Position numbers and translations under genes: made by a program
Assembly: GCF_028401385.1 (NCBI RefSeq)
Contig: NZ_JAQOMR010000001.1
Coordinates: 870,501-934,500 of the forward strand
Length of the DNA stretch: 64,000 nucleotides
Direction of reading: 5' to 3'
Source: Marinicella algicola
GTDB taxonomy: Bacteria > Pseudomonadota > Gammaproteobacteria > Xanthomonadales > Marinicellaceae
Shown: positions 1 to 8,248 of the stretch, one piece after another
Layout of the letters: each line of letters opens with the position of its first letter
Position numbering within the stretch: position 1 is the stretch's first letter
The notes under the pieces: generated by a model
Database searches by the model: none
Seen by the model: only the letters and a program-made list of their open reading frames with translations
Told to the model about the DNA's origin: nothing

Positions 1-806
1 GGGTCGATCCTGTAGATCGCCATGGATTCACCGGCGGGCGTGAGCGCAAGGGCAGGCTGTCCGGCAACATCCTCATTGGTCGGTACGTGATTGCCGGCAG
101 CACCATCCATCAGCAAAATGACATCGGGCGCGGCCTCGATCACAGCCTCGTCGGAAAGCGTCTTGTAACCCTCAAAGTCACCGAAGGCGTTTTCAAGACC
201 AGCCGCCTCGATCACACCGTTGGCGGCCGTGCCGGTGCCCGAACCCATCACCTTGCCGCCGCGCAGGCTGAGAATGAAGATCGCACTTTTCCTCTCGTCA
301 GGCGCGCGGGCAGCGTTTTCGGCCAGAACCGGATCGAGCTCGGCTGTAATTTCATCGGCAAGCTGCTTCGCGTCATCTTCGCGGCCAAGCAGCGTGCCGA
401 TCATCGCGACCTTTTCGAGAATGCCGTCGCGGCTATAGTCTTCGGGAACGAAAGCCAGATCCACATTGGCGGTGGTCATAACCTCCATGGTTTCCGGCGG
501 TCCGGCACCCTCGATAGTGATGATCGCCGACGGATTGACCGACAGAATGCCTTCCGGCGAGAGCTGACGCATATAGCCGATATCCGGGAGGCTCAGCGCT
601 TCCGGTGGGTAGGTGCTGGTGGTGTCGCGCCCGATCACGCTGTCGCCTGCGCCGAGCGCATAGACGATCTCGGTTACGGAACCGCCAATGGTGACAAGAC
701 GGGATGGATCCTCAAGCGGTTCGAGAGCCTTGGCCGCGGTGACGCCGGCAAGCAGCATGCCGGCGAGGAGGAGCGCTTTAACGAGTGCGGATGAGATGGC
801 CTTCAT
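1..806 (-). CDS. hmuT: Haem ABC transporter periplasmic haem-binding protein HmuT (partial)
   Basis: Periplasmic substrate-binding protein that captures haem delivered through the outer membrane and hands it to the HmuUV ABC permease. The start ATG at 806 follows a good ribosome site (GAGGAGATATC just upstream). Residues 1 to about 27 form a signal peptide ending near AKALE. The mature protein opens with a typical family motif (RLVTIGGSVTEIVYALG) followed by IGRDTTSTYP, both usual in haem/B12-type binding proteins. The frame is open to the window edge, so the C-terminus and presumably hmuUV lie outside. It starts 9 bp after hmuS, consistent with one hmuPST(UV) transcript. I am confident of the family from motif and context. 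Confidence 0.9.
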   Translation of the reverse strand, partial: MKAISSALVKALLLAGMLLAGVTAAKALEPLEDPSRLVTIGGSVTEIVYALGAGDSVIGRDTTSTYPPEALSLPDIGYMRQLSPEGILSVNPSAIITIEGAGPPETMEVMTTANVDLAFVPEDYSRDGILEKVAMIGTLLGREDDAKQLADEITAELDPVLAENAARAPDERKSAIFILSLRGGKVMGSGTGTAANGVIEAAGLENAFGDFEGYKTLSDEAVIEAAPDVILLMDGAAGNHVPTNEDVAGQPALALTPAGESMAIYRID

Positions 807-815
807 GATATCTCC

Positions 816-1874
816 TCAGGCGGCGGCGGTTTCGCTGTAGCGCGGCAGGTTTTCGGCAAGATCGCGCCAGACTGGGCGCTCGGCATAGCCTTCCAGACGC
901 TTGCCGAAGAACTGGATGATCATCTCACCCGCAGCATTGAAGGCCTCGACCGAGGTCACATGGCCGTCGCTCGTGGGTTTGCGGACCAGCCATGTCTCTG
1001 CAATCTGGTCGCGGCGCAGATGCAGATGGAAGCTCGGGTCCATGACATTAATCCACGGTCCCATCTCGACGATCTTCTTCACCGGGCCCGAATGGATCTG
1101 CACGATGCCGTTATTGTTGACGAACACCATGATCGGCAGGTCTTCGATCTCGGAGGCCTTGTGAAGCAAGTTCGCAACGGCGTCGTCGGCAAGGCGGAAG
1201 GCGTAGTCATCGCCAACCGTCGAGATCGCCGTCTGGCGATGAACCTTGAGGTCGCTGAGCATGCCGAAGAACTGGTGGGTGTCCGTCAGTGCGCTCCAAC
1301 GGTCGCGCAACAGCTCGACATCGACCGCGCGCGGATCACGGGAATGCTCGGCATCATGGGCGGTGATTTCGCCGGTCGTAATCGTCTGACTGTCGTCATC
1401 GAGCTTGTGGGTCTCGACAAAGTTACGGTAGGCCTCGACGTTGGATGCGGGGCGCCAGTGCAGTTTGAAAACCGCCGCACCGCTGGCATCGAAATATTGC
1501 AGGCTCAGCTTTTCATTGCCGTCTGCATCCATCTTGGTGACGGCGAAGGCATGGATCCAGCGGCTCGGAAAAATCCTGAGATCGATATTCTCACCGAGCA
1601 CGATTGCGGATTTCTTGCCGCTCCTGATGTTTTCGAAAACACCGATCTTCTCGTGGACCGCGCTTTCATTGCGCGACAGCGCCATGATCTCGCCGAAACC
1701 CTCGGCATGGGCCAGAAGGTGGGCAGGTTCGGGCGAAATCCGCGTTGCCGTCAGGCCGGTTTCTGCGGCAACAAGGGCGGCCTCGGAGATGCCGAGCTGA
1801 GCGGCGATGTCGCGCTCGCGCATTTTTGGATTGTCACGGCGGAAGGCGCGAATTTCTTCGGGTGTCTTGGTCAT
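816..1874 (-). CDS. hmuS: Cytoplasmic haem-handling protein HmuS (hemin-degrading factor)
   Basis: A 352-residue cytoplasmic protein of the HmuS/HemS/ChuS family, which receives imported haem and passes it on or degrades it to release iron. Length matches the family (about 345-355). Two related halves are visible: a first with PSRWIHAFAV and ASGAAVFKLHW, a second with HQFFGMLSDLKVHRQ and SFHLHLRRDQIAETWLVRKP. An N-terminal segment (EIRAFRRDNPKMRERDIAAQ) resembles the usual start of the family. It lies between hmuP (9 bp upstream) and hmuT (9 bp downstream) on the same strand and shares their iron-responsive control region. Whether this copy cleaves haem or only traffics it cannot be read from sequence. 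Confidence 0.93.
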   Translation of the reverse strand: MTKTPEEIRAFRRDNPKMRERDIAAQLGISEAALVAAETGLTATRISPEPAHLLAHAEGFGEIMALSRNESAVHEKIGVFENIRSGKKSAIVLGENIDLRIFPSRWIHAFAVTKMDADGNEKLSLQYFDASGAAVFKLHWRPASNVEAYRNFVETHKLDDDSQTITTGEITAHDAEHSRDPRAVDVELLRDRWSALTDTHQFFGMLSDLKVHRQTAISTVGDDYAFRLADDAVANLLHKASEIEDLPIMVFVNNNGIVQIHSGPVKKIVEMGPWINVMDPSFHLHLRRDQIAETWLVRKPTSDGHVTSVEAFNAAGEMIIQFFGKRLEGYAERPVWRDLAENLPRYSETAAA

Positions 1875-1883
1875 CGGTCTCGT

Positions 1884-2057
1884 CTACTTGTTCAAAATAA
1901 GCTTGCCCTGGCGGGTGATTTTCATGCGATAATCGGCGCCCTGGTGACGAATGATGATCTCATGGCCGCCTTTGAAGAGCGCCTCGCTTTCATGCACCGG
2001 CGCGCCGTTTTCTCTGATCTGCGTTTCGGCCCGTCCGGCCGTCTTGTCGTCATTCAT
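1884..2057 (-). CDS. hmuP: Hemin uptake protein HemP/HmuP
   Basis: A 57-residue protein of the HemP/HmuP family. The C-terminal half carries the family signature: ALFKGGHEIIIRHQGADYRM followed by KITRQGKLILNK. HmuP homologues in rhizobia are needed for expression of haem-uptake genes. Two ATGs sit 4 bp apart; only the one at 2057 is in frame with the stop. It is the first gene of the hmuP-hmuS-hmuT run and lies 60 bp downstream of an IRO box (2117-2131), so it should be derepressed under iron limitation. Confidence 0.88.
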   Translation of the reverse strand: MNDDKTAGRAETQIRENGAPVHESEALFKGGHEIIIRHQGADYRMKITRQGKLILNK

Positions 2058-2115
2058 TCTGATTGATATGTCTGTTAGTGTTTAAAACTTGAACTTTAGA
2101 GTCCGGTTTTATAAG

Positions 2116-2144
2116 TTGACTCTATTAGTCACCTTTGTCTATCC
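2116..2144 (+). promoter_or_regulatory. Predicted promoter of the 2247 gene and tonB
   Basis: A -35 TTGACT (2116-2121) is followed after 17 bp by CTATCC (2139-2144), close to the rhizobial CTATAT -10 element. The IRO box overlaps the -35, which would let RirA block RNA polymerase. The assignment rests on pattern alone. Confidence 0.4.
2117..2131. promoter_or_regulatory. IRO box, predicted RirA operator
   Basis: The sequence TGACTCTATTAGTCA matches exactly the rhizobial iron-responsive operator pattern TGA-N9-TCA bound by the iron-sulphur repressor RirA. It sits in the divergent region between hmuP and the tonB-side genes and overlaps the -35 hexamer of the predicted rightward promoter. A weaker copy, TGA-N9-TCC, lies at 2090-2104, nearer hmuP. 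Placement and pattern agree with known control of rhizobial hmu and tonB genes; binding here is inferred. Confidence 0.7.
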
Positions 2145-2246
2145 ATGCAATAGACGTTTTGCAAAGTGAGCGGTAGGATGACGCGCTACCGGGTAACCCT
2201 TGCGTTACCGATCAATTCCGATCCGAAACCGCCGGAGATTTGAGAA

Positions 2247-2690
2247 ATGAGAATTTTCCCATGCGCCGCCGTCGCGCTTTTTGTCATGTCGCAGCCACTT
2301 CTGGCGCAGGAGGCCGCAACCGGTGCCGCCGCGATGCCGGCCAAGGAGCCGGCGGGTCTTTCGATCTCGCTCAATGCACTGGATACGACCGATAACGGCT
2401 GCAAGCTGACCTTCCTTGTGGAAAACGATCTGTCGGAGACGATCGACAGCCTGCAGGCTGAAGTCGCGCTGTTTGACACGGACGGTATCGTAGACCGGCT
2501 GACCATGCTCGATTTCCTGTCTCTGCCCGCCGGCAAGATGCGGGTTCGCCAGTTCGAACTGCCGGGCGCGGGCTGCGATGCGTTGGGCGGCCTGCTGCTC
2601 AACGATATAAAGGTCTGCGATGGCGCCGGCGTCGACTGCATGGCCGCACTTGAGACCGGGTCGAAGGCTGGAATTCCTTTCGACGGCTAA
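2247..2690 (+). CDS. Secreted hypothetical protein upstream of tonB
   Basis: A 147-residue protein with a clear N-terminal signal peptide (MRIFPCAAVALFVMSQPLLAQ, cleavage near residue 21). The mature part reads as a compact beta-rich domain with four cysteines (NGCKLTFLVEN, GAGCDALGG, VCDGAGVDC), which could form disulphides in the periplasm. I do not recognise a named domain. It lies 66 bp before tonB in the same direction and downstream of the iron-box promoter, so a role linked to TonB-dependent uptake is a reasonable guess from context only. Confidence 0.6.
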   Translation: MRIFPCAAVALFVMSQPLLAQEAATGAAAMPAKEPAGLSISLNALDTTDNGCKLTFLVENDLSETIDSLQAEVALFDTDGIVDRLTMLDFLSLPAGKMRVRQFELPGAGCDALGGLLLNDIKVCDGAGVDCMAALETGSKAGIPFDG

Positions 2691-2755
2691 TTGCGCCAAA
2701 GGACACCGCGCATTCTGCGCCAAGACCAATAAGACACGCTGTAGCGAAGCCGCCG

Positions 2756-4252
2756 ATGATGGATGACAGGGCAATGTTTGCGATGGGGTTGCCGGGTGGC
2801 GTACGCGATGCGGAGCCGGTGAAGCCTGATCGTCGCCGTGCTGAGCCGGCGTCCGCAAGCGCATCCGAGATTGCATCGGAAAGCCGTGTGCCTGTCGATC
2901 TTGATCGCGTTGTGCTGGAGCTCAAGGCCGCAGCCGGTGCGTCCGTTGAAAAGCCGATCGACACCGAGCAGGAAGCGGCAGAAGGCACGCCTGAACTGCC
3001 GCTTGAAGATGAAAGTCTCGACAGCGTGACTTTGCCGCGCATCAGCGGCGGCCCGCAGAACCCGTCGGCAGGAAAACGCCTGCCGATGGCCGTTCTGGTG
3101 TCGGTTCTTTTCACACCGTCGCCTTTGCAATGGCGCTTCATGTCTCCGGAGTCCTTCCCGAAGCGGCGAAAGAAGAGGGCGGCGTGGTCGTCAATGTTGT
3201 TATGCTCGGCAGCGGCGATGTTGATGCGGCTGCAAGTGGCGCCGAGGATGCGCAGCCGACCGAAGTCGAGGCGCAACCGGTGCCCGTGGAGCAGGCGGTC
3301 AGTCCTGAAGCCGAGACTTTGAGCCCGGAAACATCCGAGTCACAGCCGACCGAGGTGCCTGCGAAAGCGCTTGCAGCGCCCACACCGGCGCCCGAAGAAG
3401 CGTTGACGCCGCCGGTTGAGGCGGCTCAGGCATTACCCACGGAAACAGCGGAACCGGCAGCCGTCGCAGCGCTTTCTCGCCCGGAACCGGAAATGCTCGC
3501 GGTTGCGCCGACTGAGGCCGTCGTTCCTGATCGCGTGCCCCGGCAGCGCCGACCGCTTCTAGTAGTGCAGCACCGCCGCCGGAAATGGCTTACGCTGCCC
3601 GTTCTGAGGCGGTAGACGCTGCTGCGCCCCCAGAAACAAATAGGCTTGCTGCGCAGGCCGCCCAGACCGAGACCATCACCGCCCAGGAAGACGATCCCGA
3701 GCTGGCCTATGATATCGCGCCGCCGATCCCGCAGCGCTCACCATGGGAATCCGAGCCGCTTCCTGCCGATCAGGTCGCGGCCCGGCAGGCGCAGGCCGAA
3801 CGCGCCCGCCAGCGGACGAGAGCCGCAAAGCGCCAGTCCGCCGGTTCGGGAGGGCAATCCAACCGCGATGCGCGCAAAGGCTTGGTCAGCGGCACATCTG
3901 AGCGCGGGGCAACACAGACAGCGGAAGCGCGCAGCGGTTCATCCGGCGATGGTGCGGCCGCGATGGCGAATTATGCGGGAAAGGTCGGGTCGCGGCTGCG
4001 CCGTGCGGTTGCCACCGAACGGGCCTACCGGGGGCTTGGACCGCTGCAGGCAACCGTGATCGTCAACCTGACCCTGAACCGTTCGGGGGGATAGCATCAT
4101 TGTCTCTTGTGCGTTCGTCGGGCAGCAGCAGCGTCGACGCGATCGTGCTGCAAAGGGCCCGTGCAGCAGGGCCCTTCGGTTCGTTCCCGGCGAGCTATGC
4201 CGGCACACGGCATAAATTCCGCCTGCCGATCAATCTCAATCTGCGCCGATAA
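2756..4252 (+). CDS. tonB: TonB energy-transducing protein (three frame breaks)
   Basis: TonB couples the inner-membrane proton gradient to outer-membrane receptors, here probably for haem. In order: a cytoplasmic N-terminal extension rich in acidic and Ala residues, one transmembrane segment (about MAVLVSVLF-HTVAFAMALHV), a long Pro/Ala/Glu periplasmic region, and a TonB C-terminal domain (VGSRLRRAVATERAYRGLGP, ATVIVNLTLNRSGG, then LVRSSGSSSVDAIVL) ending in LPINLNLRR at 4252. The frame breaks in homopolymers at T 3108-3111, C 3538-3541 and G 4085-4090; adding one base at each restores about 499 residues. In Rhizobium leguminosarum tonB is likewise divergent from hmuPSTUV. The start is uncertain (ATG 2756 or 2759, weak ribosome site). 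exbB and exbD are not adjacent. Confidence 0.82.
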
Positions 4253-4260
4253 AATACCGC

Positions 4261-5122
4261 TTACGTGGTGCCGAGTGTGCGCTGAAGGCCCTGCAGGGCC
4301 GGCTGATAGTTCGGGTTCAGCTGCTTGGCCTTCTGATAATAGGAGGCCGCCTTGGTAAAATCGCCCTGCCGCTCGAAAATCAGGCCAAGATTGGCCCAGC
4401 TCTCGGCGTTCTGCTGGTCAAGTGCCAGCGCTTTGTCGAAATCGGCCTTGGCGTTCTGGTCGTCGTTGAGCGCCAGATAGGAAACGCCACGGCCGTTATA
4501 GGGCTGTGCGGATTTGGGCGAGAGCGAGATAGCCTTGGTGAAATCTGCGATCGCCAGTTCCTGCTGGCCGCGCTGCTGGTAGATCAGGCCGCGATTGTGG
4601 TAGGCACGCGGATCGGTGGTGTTCAGCTGAATGGCGCGTGTGAAATCGTTGAAAGCATCATTCTGCTGGCCGGATCTCGCGGTAGAGATTGCCGCGTCCG
4701 ATATAGGCGACATCATAGTTTGCGTTGATCTGTAGCGCCCTGTTGTAGTCGTTCAGAGCGTCCATCTGTCGGCCGAGGCTGCGTTCGATCAGCGCACGAT
4801 TGGCATAGGCCTGATAATAATTCGGATTGAGTGCGACGGCCTTGTTGAAATCTTCCATCGCGCGTCGGTCGTCGCCCGCCCGACCATAGGCCGCGCCGCG
4901 CACATTATAGGCCTCGGGGTCGTTCGGGTTGGCGGCGATCACATTGGAAAGAGATGCGATGTTCTGCTCGGATCCCTGGGCCGCATCGATCGAAACGATA
5001 TTCTGGTTCATCGACTGGGAACTCTGACAGGCTGCCAACAGGCTGACGGCACCAAGCAAGAGCGCGGTCCTCAGCGTCCGGCCGGTGCATGTTATGAATG
5101 TGCCAGCGGTCAATTCTGTCAT
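4261..5122 (-). CDS. TPR-repeat lipoprotein (one frame break)
   Basis: A tetratricopeptide-repeat protein of about 286 residues. The N-terminus is hydrophobic and ends in a lipobox (LLAAC, Cys about residue 32), so it should be lipid-anchored in the envelope. At least six TPR units follow, e.g. ANPNDPEAYNVRGAAYGRAG, LNPNYYQAYANRALIERSLG, LSPKSAQPYNGRGVSYLALN and ESWANLGLIFERQGDF. The frame breaks near 4678, between YIGRGNLYRE and SGQQNDAFNDF, where one base appears to be extra. TPR proteins scaffold other proteins; the partner is unknown. It converges on tonB (stop codons 8 bp apart) and is followed on its own strand by nothing related. Confidence 0.8.
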
Positions 5123-5205
5123 TTCCGTCCCTCATGTCGTGTCATTCGGCGCGCAGCGAATTGCGGACGCGCGGAGTTTTTACCGGCGCAAGGTAAATAT
5201 CTAGC

Positions 5206-5236
5206 AAATAAAAAGGCGGGGGCCTACGCTCCCGCC
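5206..5236 (-). terminator. Rho-independent terminator of rpsU
   Basis: Read on the minus strand, a 6-bp stem GGCGGG/CCCGCC (5231-5236 with 5215-5220) is followed by TTTTTATTT. It lies 35 bp after the rpsU stop, before the TPR gene. Confidence 0.75.
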
Positions 5237-5271
5237 ATCACAACATGGTCAATGTGCCGAAAAAACGACAA

Positions 5272-5484
5272 TCAGCGCGAAACCAGACCTTCGCGGACGG
5301 CACGCTTGCGGGCCAGCTTGCGAACGCGGCGGATCGCTTCGGCCTTTTCGCGGGCGCGCTTCTGCGAGGGCTTCTCGTAGAAATCACGCATCTTCATTTC
5401 GCGGAAGATGCCTTCGCGCTGCATCTTTTTCTTCAAAGCGCGGAGAGCCTGGTCGACATTGTTGTCGCGGACAAGTACTTGCAC
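5272..5484 (-). CDS. rpsU: Small ribosomal subunit protein bS21
   Basis: A 70-residue basic protein of the 30S subunit that sits near the 3' end of 16S rRNA and aids initiation. The sequence [20 protein letters not shown] followed by [20 protein letters not shown] is diagnostic of bS21. The start is GTG at 5484 (sense GTGCAAGTACTTGTC), as in many rhizobial rpsU genes; an AAGGA lies 12 nt upstream. The 15-bp start region is repeated almost exactly 55 bp upstream (5527-5541). It is monocistronic with its own terminator. Confidence 0.93.
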   Translation of the reverse strand: MQVLVRDNNVDQALRALKKKMQREGIFREMKMRDFYEKPSQKRAREKAEAIRRVRKLARKRAVREGLVSR

Positions 5485-5843
5485 GTGTATCCCGTTCCTT
5501 AAAATCGTTGGTGTCGTTCGGCCTGGCAAATACTTGCACGTCAGGCGTTGTTGCTTGTCATCGTCGGGTTCGGCCCAACATTTGGCGTCGCGGATATCAG
5601 GTTTTTGCCGGCTAGTCCAGCCCCTTTGGCCATGATGTCAGGCGATTGTCCGGAAACATCCCTCTGCTGAAGCGTCAAAATCCTGTCGTTGAGGACCGGG
5701 TGACTGTGGTCATCCAGGCCTTCAGAAAAACGATGTCGAACGCAGGTGGCAAAAGCGTCGCAAAAGGACGTTGCGTCACTTTCCGATTTGCGATTGGTAT
5801 AGGGTAACGAATACGATCAAACCCGGTCGGAGGGAGCATTCAG
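5485..5843. other. Gene-free divergent region between rpsU and soxB
   Basis: This 359-bp stretch separates rpsU (leftward) from soxB (rightward) and must carry both promoters. I see no convincing ORF. It holds the near-perfect direct repeat of the rpsU start region (CAAATACTTGCACGT at 5527-5541 against 5472-5486). A good soxB ribosome site (GGAGGGAG) ends it. I cannot name promoter elements with confidence. Confidence 0.4.
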
Positions 5844-7097
5844 ATGCGCAAATATTCCGTTTTCGCTTTGGCGCGCGAGGCTATGCGGCATCACAGCGGC
5901 TGGGAAAAACACTGGACCTCGCCGGAGCCGAAATCCGAATATGATGTCATCATCATCGGCGGCGGCGGTCATGGCATGGGCGCTGCCTATTACCTTGCCA
6001 AGGAACACGGCATCACCAATATCGCCGTGATCGAAAAGGGCTGGATCGGCGGCGGCAATACCGGCCGCAACACCACGATCGTGCGCTCCAATTATCTCTA
6101 TGACGAGAGCATGGACATCTACGAGCATTCCCTCAAACTCTGGGAAGGCCTGGCGCTCGATCTTAACTATAATGTGATGTATTCGCCGCGTGGCGTGATG
6201 ATGCTGTCGCACAACGAGCATGACCGCCAGACGTTCAAGCGTCATGTCCATGCCAACCGGCTTTATGGCATCGACAATGAATGGCTGACGCCTGAGGCTG
6301 CGAAAGAATACTGTCCGCCGCTCGATATTGCCGCGACGGCACGTTACCCGATTAACGGCGCGGCATTGCAAAGGCGCGCTGGCACGGCCCGCCACGACGC
6401 TGTCGTCTGGGGCTATGGCCGCGCGGCATCAGACCGCGGCATTCACATCATTCAAAACTGTGAGGTCAAGGGTATTCGCCGCGGGCCGGATGGCGCCGTG
6501 AGCGGGGTCGAAACCTCGAAGGGCTTTATCGGCGCGAAGAAGATCGGCGTTTCGGCTTCGGGTCATAATTCGGTGGTGATGGCGATGGCCGATGTCAGTC
6601 TGCCGCTGGAAAGTCAGCCGCTGCAGGCGTTGGTGTCCGAGCCGCTGAAGCCGATCTTTCCCTGCGTGGTTATGTCCAACACGGTGCACGCCTATATCTC
6701 CCAGTCCGACAAGGGCGAACTCGTCATCGGCGCTGGCACCGACCAGTATAATTCCTATTCGCAGACCGGTGGGCTTCAGATCGTCACCCACACGCTCGAT
6801 GCCATCTGCGAGCTGTTCCCGATCTTCCGCCGGGTCAAGATGATGCGGCAATGGGGCGGGATCACCGATAACACGCCTGACCGCTCGCCGATCCAGAGCA
6901 TCACCCCGGTTCCGGGCCTGTTCGTCAATTGCGGCTGGGGCACGGGAGGCTTCAAGGCGACGCCGGGTTCGGCCCATCTCTTTGCCCATCTGATTGCCAA
7001 GGGCGAACCCCACAAGCTGGCTGCGGGCCTGACACTTGATCGCTATCGCACCGGCCGCCTGATCGACGAGGCTGCTGCTGCCGCCGTCGCGCATTGA
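5844..7097 (+). CDS. soxB: Sarcosine oxidase subunit beta
   Basis: Catalytic subunit of heterotetrameric sarcosine oxidase, which oxidises sarcosine to glycine and passes the methyl carbon to tetrahydrofolate, making H2O2. It is 417 residues, the usual length. The N-terminus starts MRKYSVFALAREAMRHHSGW, typical of the family. The FAD-binding Rossmann motif is DVIIIGGGGHGMGAAYYLAK (residues 34-53). His184 in GTARHDAVVWGYG corresponds to the histidine carrying covalent FMN in characterised enzymes. The C-terminal glycine-rich FAD motif is GLFVNCGWGTGGFKATPGS. It has a strong ribosome site (GGAGGGAG, 6 nt before ATG) and is the first gene of the operon. Confidence 0.95.
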   Translation: MRKYSVFALAREAMRHHSGWEKHWTSPEPKSEYDVIIIGGGGHGMGAAYYLAKEHGITNIAVIEKGWIGGGNTGRNTTIVRSNYLYDESMDIYEHSLKLWEGLALDLNYNVMYSPRGVMMLSHNEHDRQTFKRHVHANRLYGIDNEWLTPEAAKEYCPPLDIAATARYPINGAALQRRAGTARHDAVVWGYGRAASDRGIHIIQNCEVKGIRRGPDGAVSGVETSKGFIGAKKIGVSASGHNSVVMAMADVSLPLESQPLQALVSEPLKPIFPCVVMSNTVHAYISQSDKGELVIGAGTDQYNSYSQTGGLQIVTHTLDAICELFPIFRRVKMMRQWGGITDNTPDRSPIQSITPVPGLFVNCGWGTGGFKATPGSAHLFAHLIAKGEPHKLAAGLTLDRYRTGRLIDEAAAAAVAH

Positions 7098-7105
7098 GGC
7101 CCGCC

Positions 7106-7942
7106 ATGCTCTGGAACGTCAACAACAAGACAGAAACCAGCGCCGGGGCCGTTGCCTGGGGCTCGGCCGGCAGCGGGCCGCCGCTGGTGCTTGCCCATGG
7201 CTGGCCGTGGTCGTCGTTTTCCTGGCACCGGCTTATCCTGCCCCTGTCGAAGGCCTACACGGTCTACTGGTATGATATGCCGGGTTTCGGTCGCTCGGCG
7301 AAGGATGCCGGGCAGGCGACCGGTCTTGATGTGCAGGGCCTTGTGTTCAAGGAAATGCTGGAATTCTGGGCGCTCGACCGGCCGAGCGTCTTCGCCCATG
7401 ATTTCGGCGGCGCGGTGACGCTGCGCGCCAACCTCCTGCATGATGTCGCCTATACCGACCTGCTGTTGATGAATGTCGTTGCTGTCAGCCCCTGGGGCTC
7501 GGAATTCTTCGATCATGTCAGCCGCCATATTGACGCTTTCACGCCGTTGCCGCCGCATATCCATTCGGCCATCGTTTCGGCCTATATTCGTGGCGCGCTG
7601 GTGAGTGAACTCGACGAGCACGAGCTGCATGAACTGGCCTCGCCCTGGCTGACCCCGGAGGGACAGGCGAGTTTCTACAAGCAGTTCGCCCAGGCCGATG
7701 ACCGCTTCACCGACGAATTCGCCGACAGGCTGAAGGCAATCGCATGCCCCGTCACTGTCATCTGGGGTGAGAAAGACCCGTGGATCCCGATCGCGCGCGG
7801 CCATCAGCTTGCCGGTGCCATCGGTGTTCAGCTTCACGCGCTTGAGGGCGTGGGCCACATGCCGCAACTTGAGGCGCCGCGTCCGCTGCTCGACCTGATC
7901 ATGACCTTACCCGAGACCCTGCCCGAACTGGAAGGGAACTAG
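7106..7942 (+). CDS. Alpha/beta hydrolase with Asp nucleophile, inserted in the sox operon
   Basis: A 278-residue alpha/beta-hydrolase. The oxyanion motif is HGWPWSSFSWH; the nucleophile elbow reads FAHDFGGAV, so the nucleophile is Asp as in haloalkane dehalogenases, fluoroacetate dehalogenases and epoxide hydrolases, not Ser. Acid and base candidates are WGEKDPWIP and GVGHMPQLEAP. ATG 7106 (GAGG 6 nt upstream) is preferred to the TTG at 7094. It starts 8 bp after soxB and ends 3 bp before soxD, so it is co-transcribed with sarcosine oxidase. The substrate is unknown; context suggests a hydrolysis step supplying sarcosine or a related methylated amine. Confidence 0.85.
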   Translation: MLWNVNNKTETSAGAVAWGSAGSGPPLVLAHGWPWSSFSWHRLILPLSKAYTVYWYDMPGFGRSAKDAGQATGLDVQGLVFKEMLEFWALDRPSVFAHDFGGAVTLRANLLHDVAYTDLLLMNVVAVSPWGSEFFDHVSRHIDAFTPLPPHIHSAIVSAYIRGALVSELDEHELHELASPWLTPEGQASFYKQFAQADDRFTDEFADRLKAIACPVTVIWGEKDPWIPIARGHQLAGAIGVQLHALEGVGHMPQLEAPRPLLDLIMTLPETLPELEGN

Positions 7943-7945
7943 ACC

Positions 7946-8248
7946 ATGCTGCTCATCCATTGTCCCTATTGCGGCGAAGCGCGAAGCGAGCTGGAATTTG
8001 CCGGCGCCGGCGAGGCCCATATCGCCCGTCCGGAAAATATCACCGAGGTTTCCGACGAGGACTTTGCGCAATATTTCTTCATGCGGACCAATCCCAAGGG
8101 CATCCATTACGAGCGTTGGCGCCACATCCATGGTTGCGGGCGTTTCTTCAATGCGGTGCGCGATACTGTCTCTGACCGGTTTTTGAAGACCTACAAGACC
8201 GGCGAGCCAAAGCCCGACCGCGCCGAATTTGAGGGAGAAGGCCGATGA
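7946..8248 (+). CDS. soxD: Sarcosine oxidase subunit delta
   Basis: The small zinc-binding subunit of heterotetrameric sarcosine oxidase, about 100 residues. The N-terminus MLLIHCPYCGEARSE gives the CxxC pair, and HIHGCGRFFN gives the His and Cys that complete the zinc site in the family. It stabilises the alpha-beta complex. It begins 3 bp after the hydrolase gene, and its stop overlaps the soxA start (ATGA at 8245-8248), showing tight translational coupling. Confidence 0.94.
   Translation: MLLIHCPYCGEARSELEFAGAGEAHIARPENITEVSDEDFAQYFFMRTNPKGIHYERWRHIHGCGRFFNAVRDTVSDRFLKTYKTGEPKPDRAEFEGEGR

Noticed and set aside
960..2066. Long plus-strand ORF (368 codons) across hmuS
   Set aside because: Exact antisense shadow of hmuS and hmuP, with no domain features; the minus-strand proteins are clear family members.
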